This document shows, piece by piece, positions 1 to 10,600 of a stretch of DNA of 64,000 nt; position 1 is the stretch's first letter, and the number at the start of each line of letters is the position of its first letter. The notes under the pieces are model-generated. The model made no database searches. It was not told the DNA's origin and saw nothing but the letters and a program-made list of their open reading frames with translations. This DNA comes from Cyprinodon diabolis (taxonomy: Eukaryota > Chordata > Actinopteri > Cyprinodontiformes > Cyprinodontidae). The stretch is from positions 31,543,510 through 31,607,509 of the forward strand of contig CM060068.1 in assembly GCA_030533445.1 (NCBI GenBank). The letters run 5' to 3'. The translations under genes and the position numbers were made by a program.

Positions 1-485
1 TATGTAATTATAAATAACGAATTCTAAGGCAACGCAAATATTAAGGTTAAAAGGCTGAGCTCGTAGATGATGATAAATAACATAGTTATGTATAATATAT
101 TACATTTCTGACCGTATATCCCTGTAATTATTACACACTGTAGCTTTAACATTTGATTACTGCTGCACTTTATGGAATAGAAAAGTTCTAAAAGCAGTAC
201 AAAACGAAATTTAGTTTTGTATATACTATTTGTATACAACATGACAAGAGTTGTCTAAGTATAAGAAAAATTTAAAGTCTCAAAATTGTGATTAAGCGTC
301 AAAAAGACCGTCTTAACGTTTGAACAAACCACAAGTGGTTTGCAAACAAAAAATTCATAAATATAATCTTCATTTAATATATCTATATATGTATGTATAT
401 GTGTATATTTGTATATATGTGTATGTATATATGTGCGTATATATATGTATATGTATGTGTGTGTATATATATGTATATGTATATG

Positions 486-525
<40 letters not shown>

Positions 526-560
526 CAATGCTCGGCGGCCATAACTATAAAGAAATGTAC
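1..560. repeat. AT-rich flank with TA/TATG/TGTA microsatellite
   Basis: Nothing gene-like is visible in the first 377 bases, which are AT-rich. From about 378 to 522 there is an impure dinucleotide/tetranucleotide tract of TATA, TATG and TGTA units ending in a nearly pure (AT)n run. ORFs read through it on both strands are low-complexity Tyr/Ile/Val strings and are not genes. Confidence 0.85.
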
Positions 561-639
561 TTAAAATTATATCGTTATGCAGAGAAAGATGATTTATGTT
601 TTGTTTTTGTTTTTTGAAGTGTGTGTGATCTCGCGAGTT

Positions 640-914
640 TACGCGATCTTTGCCAACAGCCATTTCGCATTAGGTTTGCCGTGGAGCCCCGCCGCTGTCA
701 AAACACTTCGCCATTTCAGTCCAGGAGGAGGAACTGGGTCAGCAGAGCGGAGTTGGCAGCTTCTTATTTTCAGTCCTCGGTTACTTGGTTTCGATGCGAA
801 TGACCTGGCTGGTTCCGATGAGCTTTTTCTTCGTGGGGCCCGGTTGAAGAGTAAAGTTAGCTTTCGGATTTCCTTCTTCCAGCTACTGAGCTAGCTGTGT
901 GGGTAAACAACAAG
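640..914 (+). other. fbxl3: Probable promoter and non-coding first exon of fbxl3
   Basis: The stretch is GC-richer than its surroundings, contains several CpGs, and ends in a strong splice donor (CAAG then GTAAGA, junction 914/915). The fbxl3 start codon at 2132 lies one base after a splice acceptor (TTTGTTTCAG, ending 2130), so an upstream untranslated exon is required; mammalian FBXL3 is also organised this way. The transcription start cannot be placed from sequence alone. A 105-codon ORF across this stretch has no family resemblance and is taken as UTR noise. Confidence 0.5.
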
Positions 915-2130
915 GTAAGATGATGCTCCGCTGAAAAGCTTAACTAGTAAATATCACCTAATCGAGTTGGTATCAGCGACAGACAGGATGCTTACATGAA
1001 AGAGCATGTTGCTTTTAGCCAAAAAAAAAAAAAAAAAAAAAAAGCTTTTTGCAAATTATCTACAAGATGATATAAAGTTAGCATTAAGTTACATTCATTG
1101 CTGTTGTGATTTAAAGAAGATGGCTCACTCGATGCGGAAAAGCTTAAAGTTTACTTCTTTATTTGCCACTAATTCCAACCTGTATGTGAGGTGTTTGATC
1201 TTATTTGCAGTTATATTAATAATCGTCACGTTTCTCACGTTTTCCAGTGGGACACCTGACGTCACATTGTCATGGTCACGTTGTGATTTCAGCAATCAGA
1301 GAGAAATGTTTGCATGTTTTCTGTGGTTTGTTTTGTACTAAAAAAAGAAACCTGGAAATGCACTAATTTACTCCAACTGAACAACCCACACTCATAGCAA
1401 TCTTAATTCTATACTTATATTTACAAAAGGTAAACAAAAGGATTTAAATGTTGGTAAATTAATTCTTCTTTAATTTAACTGTGCAATCCCTGTCTGTTCT
1501 GTATCTAAATAGCTGCACAGTGGAAATAAAACTAAAGGAAACTCACTTTGTTGATGCTTTTGCTTAGATTGATTTTATTCATCCAATCATAATGATAATA
1601 GTCCAATGTTTTCCAAATCTGAAGACCATAAATATAGGCTCTTGTGATATATGAGCCCCCAGCTCTGAGGCAGTGCTGCAATTTATTTCAAGGTTTCAGG
1701 AAAACCTTGGAAACCAAGCATCTCAAAACAGTCTGCTGTTGCACTCAGAGACATAACCTAAAACTGGATGAGACAAGGAGGGACGGGGCTTTTTGTTGAG
1801 TTTACATTTCAGCTTGCCTTTAGAGGCGAAACCAGACACTTTCATTCTGTATAGATGTTGGATTTGATTGGCTTTCATAGAAGAACAAACCTCTCCCACT
1901 TCTGTTTGTATTTTTTTTTAATATAATTTCTCATTTAGAGCTCAATTCTACCATATTTTTTAGAACTTAACACCTCTTAGAAAGATGTTAGATATTAGAT
2001 GGAGCTACAAGGTTTTAGAGCAGAGAATTTTTTGTTGTTTTTGCTTATTTGCTGCATGAGGAAGCATAATTCTCTTTCCATCTTAGGTCTGATTTTTTCA
2101 TAATTAAAATGCCACGCATGTTTGTTTCAG
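915..2130 (+). other. fbxl3 intron 1 with poly-A run and a CRE-like site
   Basis: Intronic sequence between the presumed untranslated exon and the first coding exon. It holds a 23-base A run (1021-1043) and a full palindromic cAMP-response element TGACGTCA at 1257-1264. No coding potential was recognised. Confidence 0.5.
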
Positions 2131-2131
2131 G

Positions 2132-5100
2132 ATGAAACGGATGAAAGGAGGAGAGGAGGCGAGTAGCGGTGAAAGCCCACCCGAGGTTTGCAAAAAGGTG
2201 CGTACGGAGGCGGAGGAGTCGTTGGAGACTGTGGCAGACTGCGATTCTCCAGACTGCGACTGGACGCTGCTGCCTCAGGAGATCCTGCTGCATATTTTCC
2301 AGTATCTCCCCCTGCTGGACCGGGCTTACGCCTCGCAGGTGTGCCGCGGCTGGAACGAGGCTTTCCACATGCCAGAGCTGTGGAGGTGCTTCGAGTTTGA
2401 GCTCAATCAGCCAGCCAGCTCGTACCTTAAAGCCACACATCCCGACCTCATCAAGCAGATTATTAAGAGACACTCCAACCACCTCCAGTACGTCAGCTTC
2501 AAGGTAAGAAAAAACAAAACAACGAAAACTACATCCTTGTGGACTCTGCCGCTTTTTTTCTTAGTGGAAGTGTTTTGTTTGTACTCATCAGGTGGACAGT
2601 AGCGCAGAGTCTGCGGAGGCAGCTTGTGACATTCTGTCACAGTTGGTGAATTGTTCACTCAAGACCTTGGGGCTCATCTCTACAGCCAGACCCAGTTTCA
2701 TGGAGGTTCCAAAGGTATAACCAGAGCCTGCAAGAACTCTCCTTTGCAAAGTCAAACAAACCATAAGGAGCGTTGCTGTTTCAGGCTAACACATTTTGAT
2801 GTTTTGATGCATTTAATTCTCTTACTTTGTTGCCAACAAGTTAGTTTTTGTTACCATCTACAGATAAGGTTGAGAAGTGGTGTCTGTCTCAGTCACGGAC
2901 AAGGTCAGACTTCATTCATTTGGCCTCGAAACGGAACATGATGTTATTGTTTAGTGTTCCTTGGTGCACAGAGATCTCCTTTTTCAATCCTTGTAAAATG
3001 GTCACATGTGTTCAGGGAAAAATCCTTTAATGTTAACTCTGCTGAAGCCTGAAGCTTTATGGGCTCACTAAGGCTACGTTCACACTGCAGCCTGAAGTGA
3101 CCCAAATCCAATTTTTTTTTTGCCCACATGCGATCTGGATTTGATCTTTTCATGGCTGTCTGAGCAACACAGATCCAATTTTTTTCCAATGCGATCCAGG
3201 CCACTTGGCTATGTGGACCTGAATCCGATACGAATCTGATCTTTTTAAATGCGACCTGTGTGTGAACAGCCAGGTCGGATTCATCCGAAGAGCAGTATTG
3301 ATGCGAAGAGCAGTATTTATGTTTCACCATATTGAAAAGATTGTGTTTTTATGGTTGGAAAAAACCACTAGATGTGCGCCAGCACTACAATCTACGTTTA
3401 CTTCCATAAAAAAGAGCACGCTGGCCTGTGACGTCATTGCGTCCTCTACTGCGCATGCGGGACACTTGCGTTGTATGAATGCAGTTCACACAGGAGATCA
3501 CATACAAGTCGCATATATTTGAAAATATGAACGGCAACACGAAAAAAAAACGGATTTCGCAAAAAAAACGGAATTGAGCATCAAGGGCTGCAGTGTGAAC
3601 GTAGCCTAAGAGCTATACTGCTCGCTACACTGACCTTTATATTAGCTTCTAAATAATTATATGTATTTTTATAATTGTGTTAAACCTATAATTGTGTGTT
3701 TTCAGCTTTTAATCTCGATTTAAAGCTAAAACACACTCATATGGTTGATTATGTGATCTCTGCCTTTGCCTGTCTTCATTTATTTCTCTTATCTGTGTAT
3801 TTTTAAAGGATTTACAGTCATTACTGATATGATGACCTAATTATTCAGCGGTAAAGCTGCCACTCAGTATTGCGTCCTAAGAGCTGATGTTTCCATCTCC
3901 TCAGTCTCACTTCATCTCGGCTCTGACCGTGGTGTTCGTCAACTCCAAATCTCTGTCCTCGCTGAAGATCGACGACACGCCGGTGGACGATCCGTCCTTG
4001 AAGGTGCTGGTGGCCAACAACAGTGACACCTTGAAGCTGCTGAAGATGAGCAGCTGCCCTCATGTTTCCCCCGCAGGTAAACGGTCAATGAGAAATATCC
4101 AACACCTTTTACTTTTCACCTTTTTAACGCCCCAACCGCAAGATTTTATGGATTTATTTGGGCTGCATAAGACTAGAAAAAAAACTTGTGAATGTGTGTG
4201 GATAATAGACTCTTAATAAATTGTTAAATGTTTGCTTTATTTTTACAAATTAAAATCTGTAAAGTATAGCTTGCTTTCAGGTTCCTTTACTTTGCTATGC
4301 ACTGGAATAAAATCTAGTGCGAACAGTTCTCCTGGTTGTTTTCACAAAAAGTTTTACTGATAATGCGTTTAGACAGATGGCTGACATTAACTCTGGAGGA
4401 GCTGCAGAGATGCACACCTCTGTTCCATATGTGGAACAGGAAAACAGGGGTTTTAGTCGAACCAAACTGATCCTGCAAATCATCCTCAATGATAAAACAT
4501 GGTGTTGACACCATAATGCTGTGGGGATTACTTTCTTTAGCTCATCAGAGTATATTGGCACAAAACACAGAGCAATACAGTAAGGAAACCTGCCAGGGGC
4601 TGCAGCGACCACTGGGTGAAAGGGTCAGCCTCCATCAGGGTGGTGACTCTTAAGCAGAGTCTACAGGCGAGAGGCAGGGTACATCCTGGACAGGTTGACT
4701 GCCTGTTGCAGGGCAATAGAGAGACACAAAATGACACACAACCATTCACACACACACTCACACCTAAGGAGAATTTAAAGTAGCCAATTAACCTAACAGT
4801 CATGATTTCGGACTGTGGGAGGAAGCCGGAGTAACTGGAAAGAACCCCTGCATGCAGAGGGAGAACATACACACGCCATGCAGAAATGCACCGGGCCGGG
4901 AATAGAACCTAAAACCTTCTTCCCTCAAGGTAACCGTGCTACCCACTGCACCACTGTGCAGCCCCTACTAAAAGTCACTAAGGTTAATGGTCATAATGTG
5001 ACTAAAACGTTTTAATATACTGACTTAGACGGGTTAAGATTAGGGCTGCATCTAAACATAATTTTGCTAACTGATTAATTACCGTATTTTCACGACTATA

Positions 5101-7698
5101 AGGCGCACTTAAACGTCTTTTTTTCCCCTCAAAATGTGCGGTGCGCCCTTTGGTGCGGTGCGCCCTATGTGTGTTGTAACTGCGACTTTTGAGACCACCT
5201 CATTGAGGAGATGATGAAAGAGTGGCTGAGGGAGGTGAATGTAAGGAGACCAGGTGGTTTTTTTCCACTCATCACCATCGCTGTTAATCTATAACTCCAT
5301 GCGTGCCCATCTCACAGCTGATGTGAAAAACATGGTGAAACAAATGAATGCTGTGTTCGCTGTTATTCAACCGCTTGACATCGGTGTGAACCGGACGCAG
5401 CAGAAGCAGCGAGTTAACATGCAAAGTATAGGCGCAGCAAAAGGTCCCGCAGCGCGTTTTGAGCAGCAGGCGCAGATGGAGATGGAAAAAATGAAGTTTT
5501 GCTGCTGGAAGCGCCGCATCAACCAATCAGAGAAGCTGATCTGGGAGCTGGCTGTGAGACGACACATCGCTCTGATGACATATGATATTAAGGCAAATGA
5601 AAAGGGCTGGATGGATGAGGAGATGATGAAAGAGTGGCTGAGGCAGGTGTATGTGAGGAGACCAGGTGGTTTTTTCCAGTCATCACCATCTCTGTTAATC
5701 TGTGACTCCATGCGTGCCCATCTCACAGCCGATGTGAAAAACATGGTGAAACAAATAAACGCTGTGCTCGCCGTTATCCCGGGAGGTCTGACGAAGGAAC
5801 TTCAACCGCTCGACATCTGTGTGAACCGGCCGTTCAAAGTAAGGCTGCGAGTGGCGTGGGAGCGATGGTTGACCGACGGAGACCACAGTTTAATGAAAAG
5901 TGGAAGGCAGCTCCGGGCAAGTTACGCCACCGTTTGCGGATGGATTGTTGATGCTTGGACTAACGTGTCTGCTGGCACTGTTGTTCAAGCTTTCGCAAAA
6001 GCCGGCATTATTTCTGAGGAGCTGCACGGCACGGAAAGTGACTCTGACAGCAAAGAAGGGGAAATTGGCATGTCTGATTTAGCGCAGCTGTTTAATTCAG
6101 AAACAGAGGATGATGACTTTGATTAATACTTTGTAATAAATACATGAATAAAGCACAATCATACTCAGTTTTGCTCCCGCTGTATTTTTAAATACGCAGT
6201 AGAGGTATTTAAACGTAGTAGAGGACATGTACCTGTATATAAAAAAACGCGCCCTATAATCCGGTGTGCCTTATGTGTGTGTTAAATACAGAAATGGCAC
6301 ACATAACTGAGACTGCGCCTTTTAGTACGGTGCGCCTTATGGTCGTGAAAATACGGTATTTGATTTTTTTTTTCAATTAATTGATAAATAATCGGATAGC
6401 AAAAGGTTCCTTGAAAAAGATCTTTTAGAGAATTAAACCGGGTGAAACTAAAGCTTTCCACATCAGGAGTTCTTCATAGAGCAATCGTGACAGAAGAAAA
6501 AGTTTTTTTTGTTTTAAATGCAAAAGCTTTGTTTATATTTTTCCAGTTGTGGTATAATTACTGCTCTAAGTGGATTTCTCTGTCATTTAAATACATGATT
6601 TAGAGTCTCTATCCTCCAGTTAATGAATCGATTACTAAAGCAGTTGCTGATTATTTCAATAATCGATCAATGAAGAATAATCTGATTAATATTTTCAGCT
6701 CTAGTTAAGATTTTGTCATATATATATTTTTGTTTGTGTGTGTGGGTGTTTGTTATTCATATCTAAAAGAGTTTATTTGTATTAATTGGTATTGTGTTAT
6801 TTGGAGCCTGTGCTTTCCTCTCTAATGTGAGCTCCCACTGTGGCGTTGGTTATGAAAGGACTGTTCTGCGGTTTCTCGCTGTGACACACATTTTCCTGGA
6901 AGGGTTTCTGATGTGCTGCATTGGCAGTCCCTGTTGATTCAACTGCAGATTTTCAGCCAAATATGATGAACAGTTCTGTTCCAAACAAAACAAAAAAATA
7001 AATAAAAGCAGGGCTGAAAGGTGCGATTTGAAAATAGTGACTCGTCTCTCCTTTCAGGGATCCTGTGTGTGGCGGACCAGTGTCACGGGCTGAGAGAGCT
7101 GGCCCTCAACTACCACCTCCTGAGCGACGAACTCCTGCTCGCCCTCTCCTCAGAGAAACACGTCCACCTGGAGCACCTTCGCATCGATGTGGTGAGCGAG
7201 AACCCGGGCCAGCACTTCCACACCATCAGGAAGAGCAGCTGGGACGCCATGGTCCGCCACTCGCCTAAATTCAACCTGGTCATGTACTTTTTCCTCTACG
7301 AGGACGAGTTCGGCCCCTTCTTTAACGACGAGATCCCCGTCACGCATCTCTACTTCGGCCGCTCAGTCAGCAAGGAGGTCCTGGGCCGCGTCGGCCTCCA
7401 CTGCCCCCGCCTGGTGGAGCTGGTGGTGTGCGCCAACGGCTTGCGGCCCCTCGACGAGGAGCTGATCCGCATCGCCAAGCACTGCACTCAGCTGTCGGCC
7501 ATCGGCCTGGGGGAGTGCGAGGTGTCCTGCAGCGCCTTCGTGGAGTTTGTAAAAATGTGCGGCAGGAGGCTGTCCCAGCTGTCCATCATGGAGGAGGTGC
7601 TGATCCCGGATCATAAATACTCCCTGGACGAGATTCACTGGGAGGTGTCCAAACATCTGGGCCGGGTCTGGTTCCCGGACATGATGCCCACCTGGTAG
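2132..7698 (+). CDS. fbxl3: F-box/LRR-repeat protein 3, circadian cryptochrome ubiquitin ligase receptor
   Basis: Four coding exons: 2132-2503, 2592-2714, 3905-4076 and 7058-7698, all with GT/AG junctions and compatible phases, giving 435 residues (human about 428). The F-box lies at about residues 43-90 ([27 protein letters not shown]) and would bind Skp1. The rest is leucine-rich-repeat sequence nearly identical to vertebrate FBXL3, including [20 protein letters not shown] and the C-terminal MPTW. In mammals FBXL3 directs CRY1/CRY2 to SCF ubiquitination in the nucleus, and its C-terminal tail with terminal Trp enters the cryptochrome FAD pocket; the tail is intact here. The start is chosen because it directly follows a splice acceptor and gives the family MKR-type N-terminus; residues 1-42 are variable. 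The neighbour cln5 matches tetrapod synteny. Confidence 0.96.
3072..3606. mobile_element. PIF/Harbinger-type MITE in fbxl3 intron
   Basis: The ends form an inverted repeat (GGCTACGTTCACACTGCAGC on the left, its complement on the right) and are flanked on both sides by TAA (3069-3071 and 3607-3609). A 3-bp TAA target duplication is characteristic of PIF/Harbinger. The 535-bp interior encodes no transposase, so the element is non-autonomous. It sits between the second and third coding exons of fbxl3. Confidence 0.8.
4290..4965. repeat. Degenerate dispersed teleost repeats in fbxl3 intron
   Basis: Two stretches look repetitive. Around 4310-4545 there is a motif ending CATAATGCTGTGGGG, whose complement recurs near 9574 and 42418. 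Around 4580-4965 there is a Cys/His-free, non-coding stretch with phrases common in fish repeats (CTGCAGCGACC, GGGAGGAAGCCGGAG, GGTAACCGTGCTACCCACTGCACCACTGTGCAGCCC). No terminal repeats were identified. Family assignment is not possible by eye. Confidence 0.5.
5080..6358 (+). mobile_element. pogo/Tigger-like Tc1-mariner element
   Basis: Terminal inverted repeats read CCGTATTTTCACGA then ATAAGGCGCAC inward from both ends, next to TA target dinucleotides. Inside is a corrupted DDE_1 (pogo/CENP-B type) transposase reading frame. The element sits inside a hAT copy. Confidence 0.85.
5254..6126 (+). pseudogene. Rearranged pogo-like DDE transposase ORF with a captured repeat segment
   Basis: The 290-codon frame contains the pogo DDE_1 landmark [17 protein letters not shown] (about 5689-5739), followed by AVIPGG and [13 protein letters not shown], and ends in an acidic tail (ETEDDDFD). 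The same landmark also occurs in an earlier diverged copy ([12 protein letters not shown], 5275-5310): nucleotides 5206-5395 and 5612-5830 are a direct internal duplication. Between them, 5398-5578 is not transposase but matches the repeat at 26146-26345. The first catalytic region and the N-terminal HTH DNA-binding domains are missing, so it is not a working transposase even though the frame is long and open. Note that in the first copy the aspartate of CDS is Asn (YNS). Confidence 0.8.
6712..7057 (+). other. fbxl3 intron remainder
   Basis: Ordinary AT-rich intron sequence up to the acceptor CTCCTTTCAG (ending 7057) of the last fbxl3 exon. I see no gene or defined repeat. Confidence 0.6.
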
Positions 7699-10600
7699 GA
7701 GGGGTTGGAGCTCCGCCTCCAAGTCTGAGCAGTAGTGACCTGTTAGGTACCTACCTGACAAACAAGACAAGCAATTTTTTTTTTTTTTTTCTGCTCTGCA
7801 TCAGGAAAGGTGTGGCTCTGTGTGAATATGTAAGCACTGGTGCAGAAATGCTTTAACATGTGGAACAGTTTGCAGGAAATCAGGTTAGCTGCACATCGTT
7901 ACTCTACCACTTGGCCTACATTCTACCCGCTGTAACCAAAACGGCTTTAGAGGTTTCCAAGTTAATGCAAACTTAGGTAAGTGGAGGAAGCAGCAGAAGG
8001 GGGTTTTAGTTCTTTCAAATGTTGCTGACAGGGATTTTTTTATGTTCCAGACAAGCAGCTGGTTGCTAAAAGCTCTTTTTTTTTTTTTTTACCTGTTTTA
8101 ACTCATTCAAGGATCTTAAACTTTTTTTTCCAAAATGTCCGCCGTTGGCAGAAAGTAACTTGTACATATAGTAGATATTTGTGCCGTGAAGGTGTACAGT
8201 GTTGCAGTAACGTAACTGAATCTCGTCTTTCTGTTTGTACATCAAATGCTCTGTATATTTAAGACACTTTCTTTCTCTCTGTAAAAGAATATCTTTTTTT
8301 TTTTTTGTACAGTGAGATATTTTTCTACGCACCTTACATAAAATCCAAATGACAGCTGATGCGGATCAAGTCTGTACGGCCAAATAATGCAGATTTTCTA
8401 ATGAAGTTTTATACAGTGCCCTGATCAGTCTGATCCCAGACGCCGAATGTTTGGATGATAAAACTATGATCAAAGAAGGAAAACAATCAGTTAACAGTGC
8501 CTTGCAAAAGACGTTCATATGTCTCCACATTTTGTCCTTCTACATCTTCAAACATGAAGCTATTTCACAGAGGCAGATCGACAGAAAAAAATGGATTAAT
8601 CGCGATTAATCGATCATTGTAATAATCGTTGACTAATTTAGTAATAGATTAATCGTTAACTGGAGTTTAGAGACTGTAAGATATGACTTTAGGTGAGAGA
8701 TTAACCAACCCTTGAGCAGCAATTATAACAAAATTGTAAAATAAATATATAAACATTTTGTATTTAAGGCAAAAAAAATGCTTTTCCGTCTGTCAATATG
8801 CTCTATCCAGATCTCCCCAAGTGGAATCTTTTTTAGTTTCACCTGGTTTAATTTCATGAAGCTTTAAGGTACCTTTTGCTATCCGATTATTAATCGATTA
8901 ATAAAAAAACGACTCGACAAATTAATCGATTTGCAAAATAATCGTTGCAGCCCAATTAGTATACAAGTGGTAAATGAATGGGGAAAAGATTTTATGCAGA
9001 TTTGTCCTCGGAAAGCTGAAAAGTGTGGTGTGCATTTATGTTCAGCCTCCCTAAATAGATCCTTCATAGTGTTGATGTCCTGCACTTTTTGGATGTGCCT
9101 CTGCTTTAACACACCTGAATCAAAGAGTTGGCTTCTTTTCAAGACTCTGATGGACCGAGCCTCAACAGAATAGATAATTAAGCTATTAGATTCTGGTGTG
9201 TTGGACCAGGGAGGGTATCTCGTTGCAGGACACAGCGATGCTGGAAGGCTTGAGTTTGACATTTCTGCTTTAAAGCCAAATATGGCTCCAGATTTCTTTT
9301 TTCATTTTTTTTTTATTTCCTTAATAGCTCTAGATCATTTAGATCAGATGTAAAGCATATAGGGAGATCATCTTTTAAAGTTTTGACACAGATTTCTAAG
9401 TGATTTTAGATCTGGACTTTGACTAGGCCATTATAACGCACCATTGTCCTTTTCTCTAGATTGGTTAGTGGCTGTATGTATAGAATAGTTGGAATCTATA
9501 ACATGTTTTTCCTGGGGAAAAAAACAGAAACAAACTTTGAGCAGCTTCCATATTCTTGCTGAAGAAGCTTTCCCCACAGCATTATGCTGCCACTGGATCT
9601 CCTGCACTTGCTGTGTTCCTGACATGGTTAGGAACTTCTGATGGCTTTCTTCTTGTCTTTCATAAAAGCCAAATTTGTGGATCAATGCAGCTCTCATGTC
9701 AGCCAGTTCTCCCATCTGCATCTCCTCCAGAGTTACCACAATCATCTTGGCATCAGTTTTAATGAAGCATTTTTTTTGTGTTTTCAGACAAACCTCTGAG
9801 ACCTTCACAGAACATCTGGATTTATATTCAGGTTAAATCACATAAAGGAAGATTCAATTTACTAATTAAGTGGTTTATAGTGCACACAGATTTATTTAGG
9901 AGAAATGATTTTTTTTTATTTTTAATTTGGTTTCAAAGTAATTAATGTAGTTGGACAAAGTGTGAACACGTTAAAGATGTATGATTCCTTTTACAGGCCA
10001 CTGTGTAAATAAATACCGCTGGTGTGTGTAATCACTGCTTTGTAATCATCAATATATCCGACTCTGCAGCCGTTGGCTCTAAATGCACCCTGGGACCGCA
10101 GAAGTCAAACCCTTTTGTCTCTCAGGTGCATTTATTGGATATATCTCCTTTTATCGGTTTCTGTTGTATCTTCTGCAGTTTGCCTGTTAAAGCTCTAAAT
10201 CCTGTCATTTTAGCTACCAGTCATGTTTCTAGTCTTTTCATAGCAACAAAGAGGAGCAGGAGAGTTATTCTGCATGAATAACTCCTTTGCTGTCCCACAC
10301 ATTCACCACTTGCAGTAAGAAGAGGTGTGGCAATTCAGATGAGTGAAACTAATTACTTTTTTTTCCTTTAAGAAGGAAGTCAAATCCACCTATATATAAA
10401 ACGCTGTGTGTTTGATCAATTTCAATAGAAATGTACTTATTTCTTTATTTCACCCAGTCAGGGTTCAGTGTTCGTTCAACCAGCTGCTTTTTTGCCTTTT
10501 CAAAGACCATAGTTTGAATAAAGGTCACCTTATTTTATTTTATTTTTTTTCAGACTTTAGACCTTTGAGAACTTGGAGTTTGTAATTATTGAATTATTAG

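Larger units (their letters stand above)
5041..6703. mobile_element. hAT-type non-autonomous element carrying a pogo insertion
   Basis: The outer ends TAGGGCTGCA and (complement) TAGAGCTGAA are flanked by a perfect 8-bp direct duplication GTTAAGAT (5033-5040 and 6704-6711), the signature of hAT transposition. The body is rich in GATTAATCG motifs and belongs to a family with at least five other copies here (8592, 20422, 29304, 36564, 45531). The pogo-like element at 5080-6358 has split it, so it was inserted later. Confidence 0.8.

Noticed and set aside
577..894. 105-codon ORF on the plus strand
   Set aside because: It overlaps the presumed fbxl3 untranslated exon, shows no family motif and ignores the donor at 914.
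3072..3606. ORFs of 86-128 codons in and around this stretch
   Set aside because: They lie in a MITE with TAA duplication and inverted ends.
4537..4872. 111-codon minus-strand ORF with Cys-rich parts
   Set aside because: The DNA is a common fish repeat; no conserved protein pattern.
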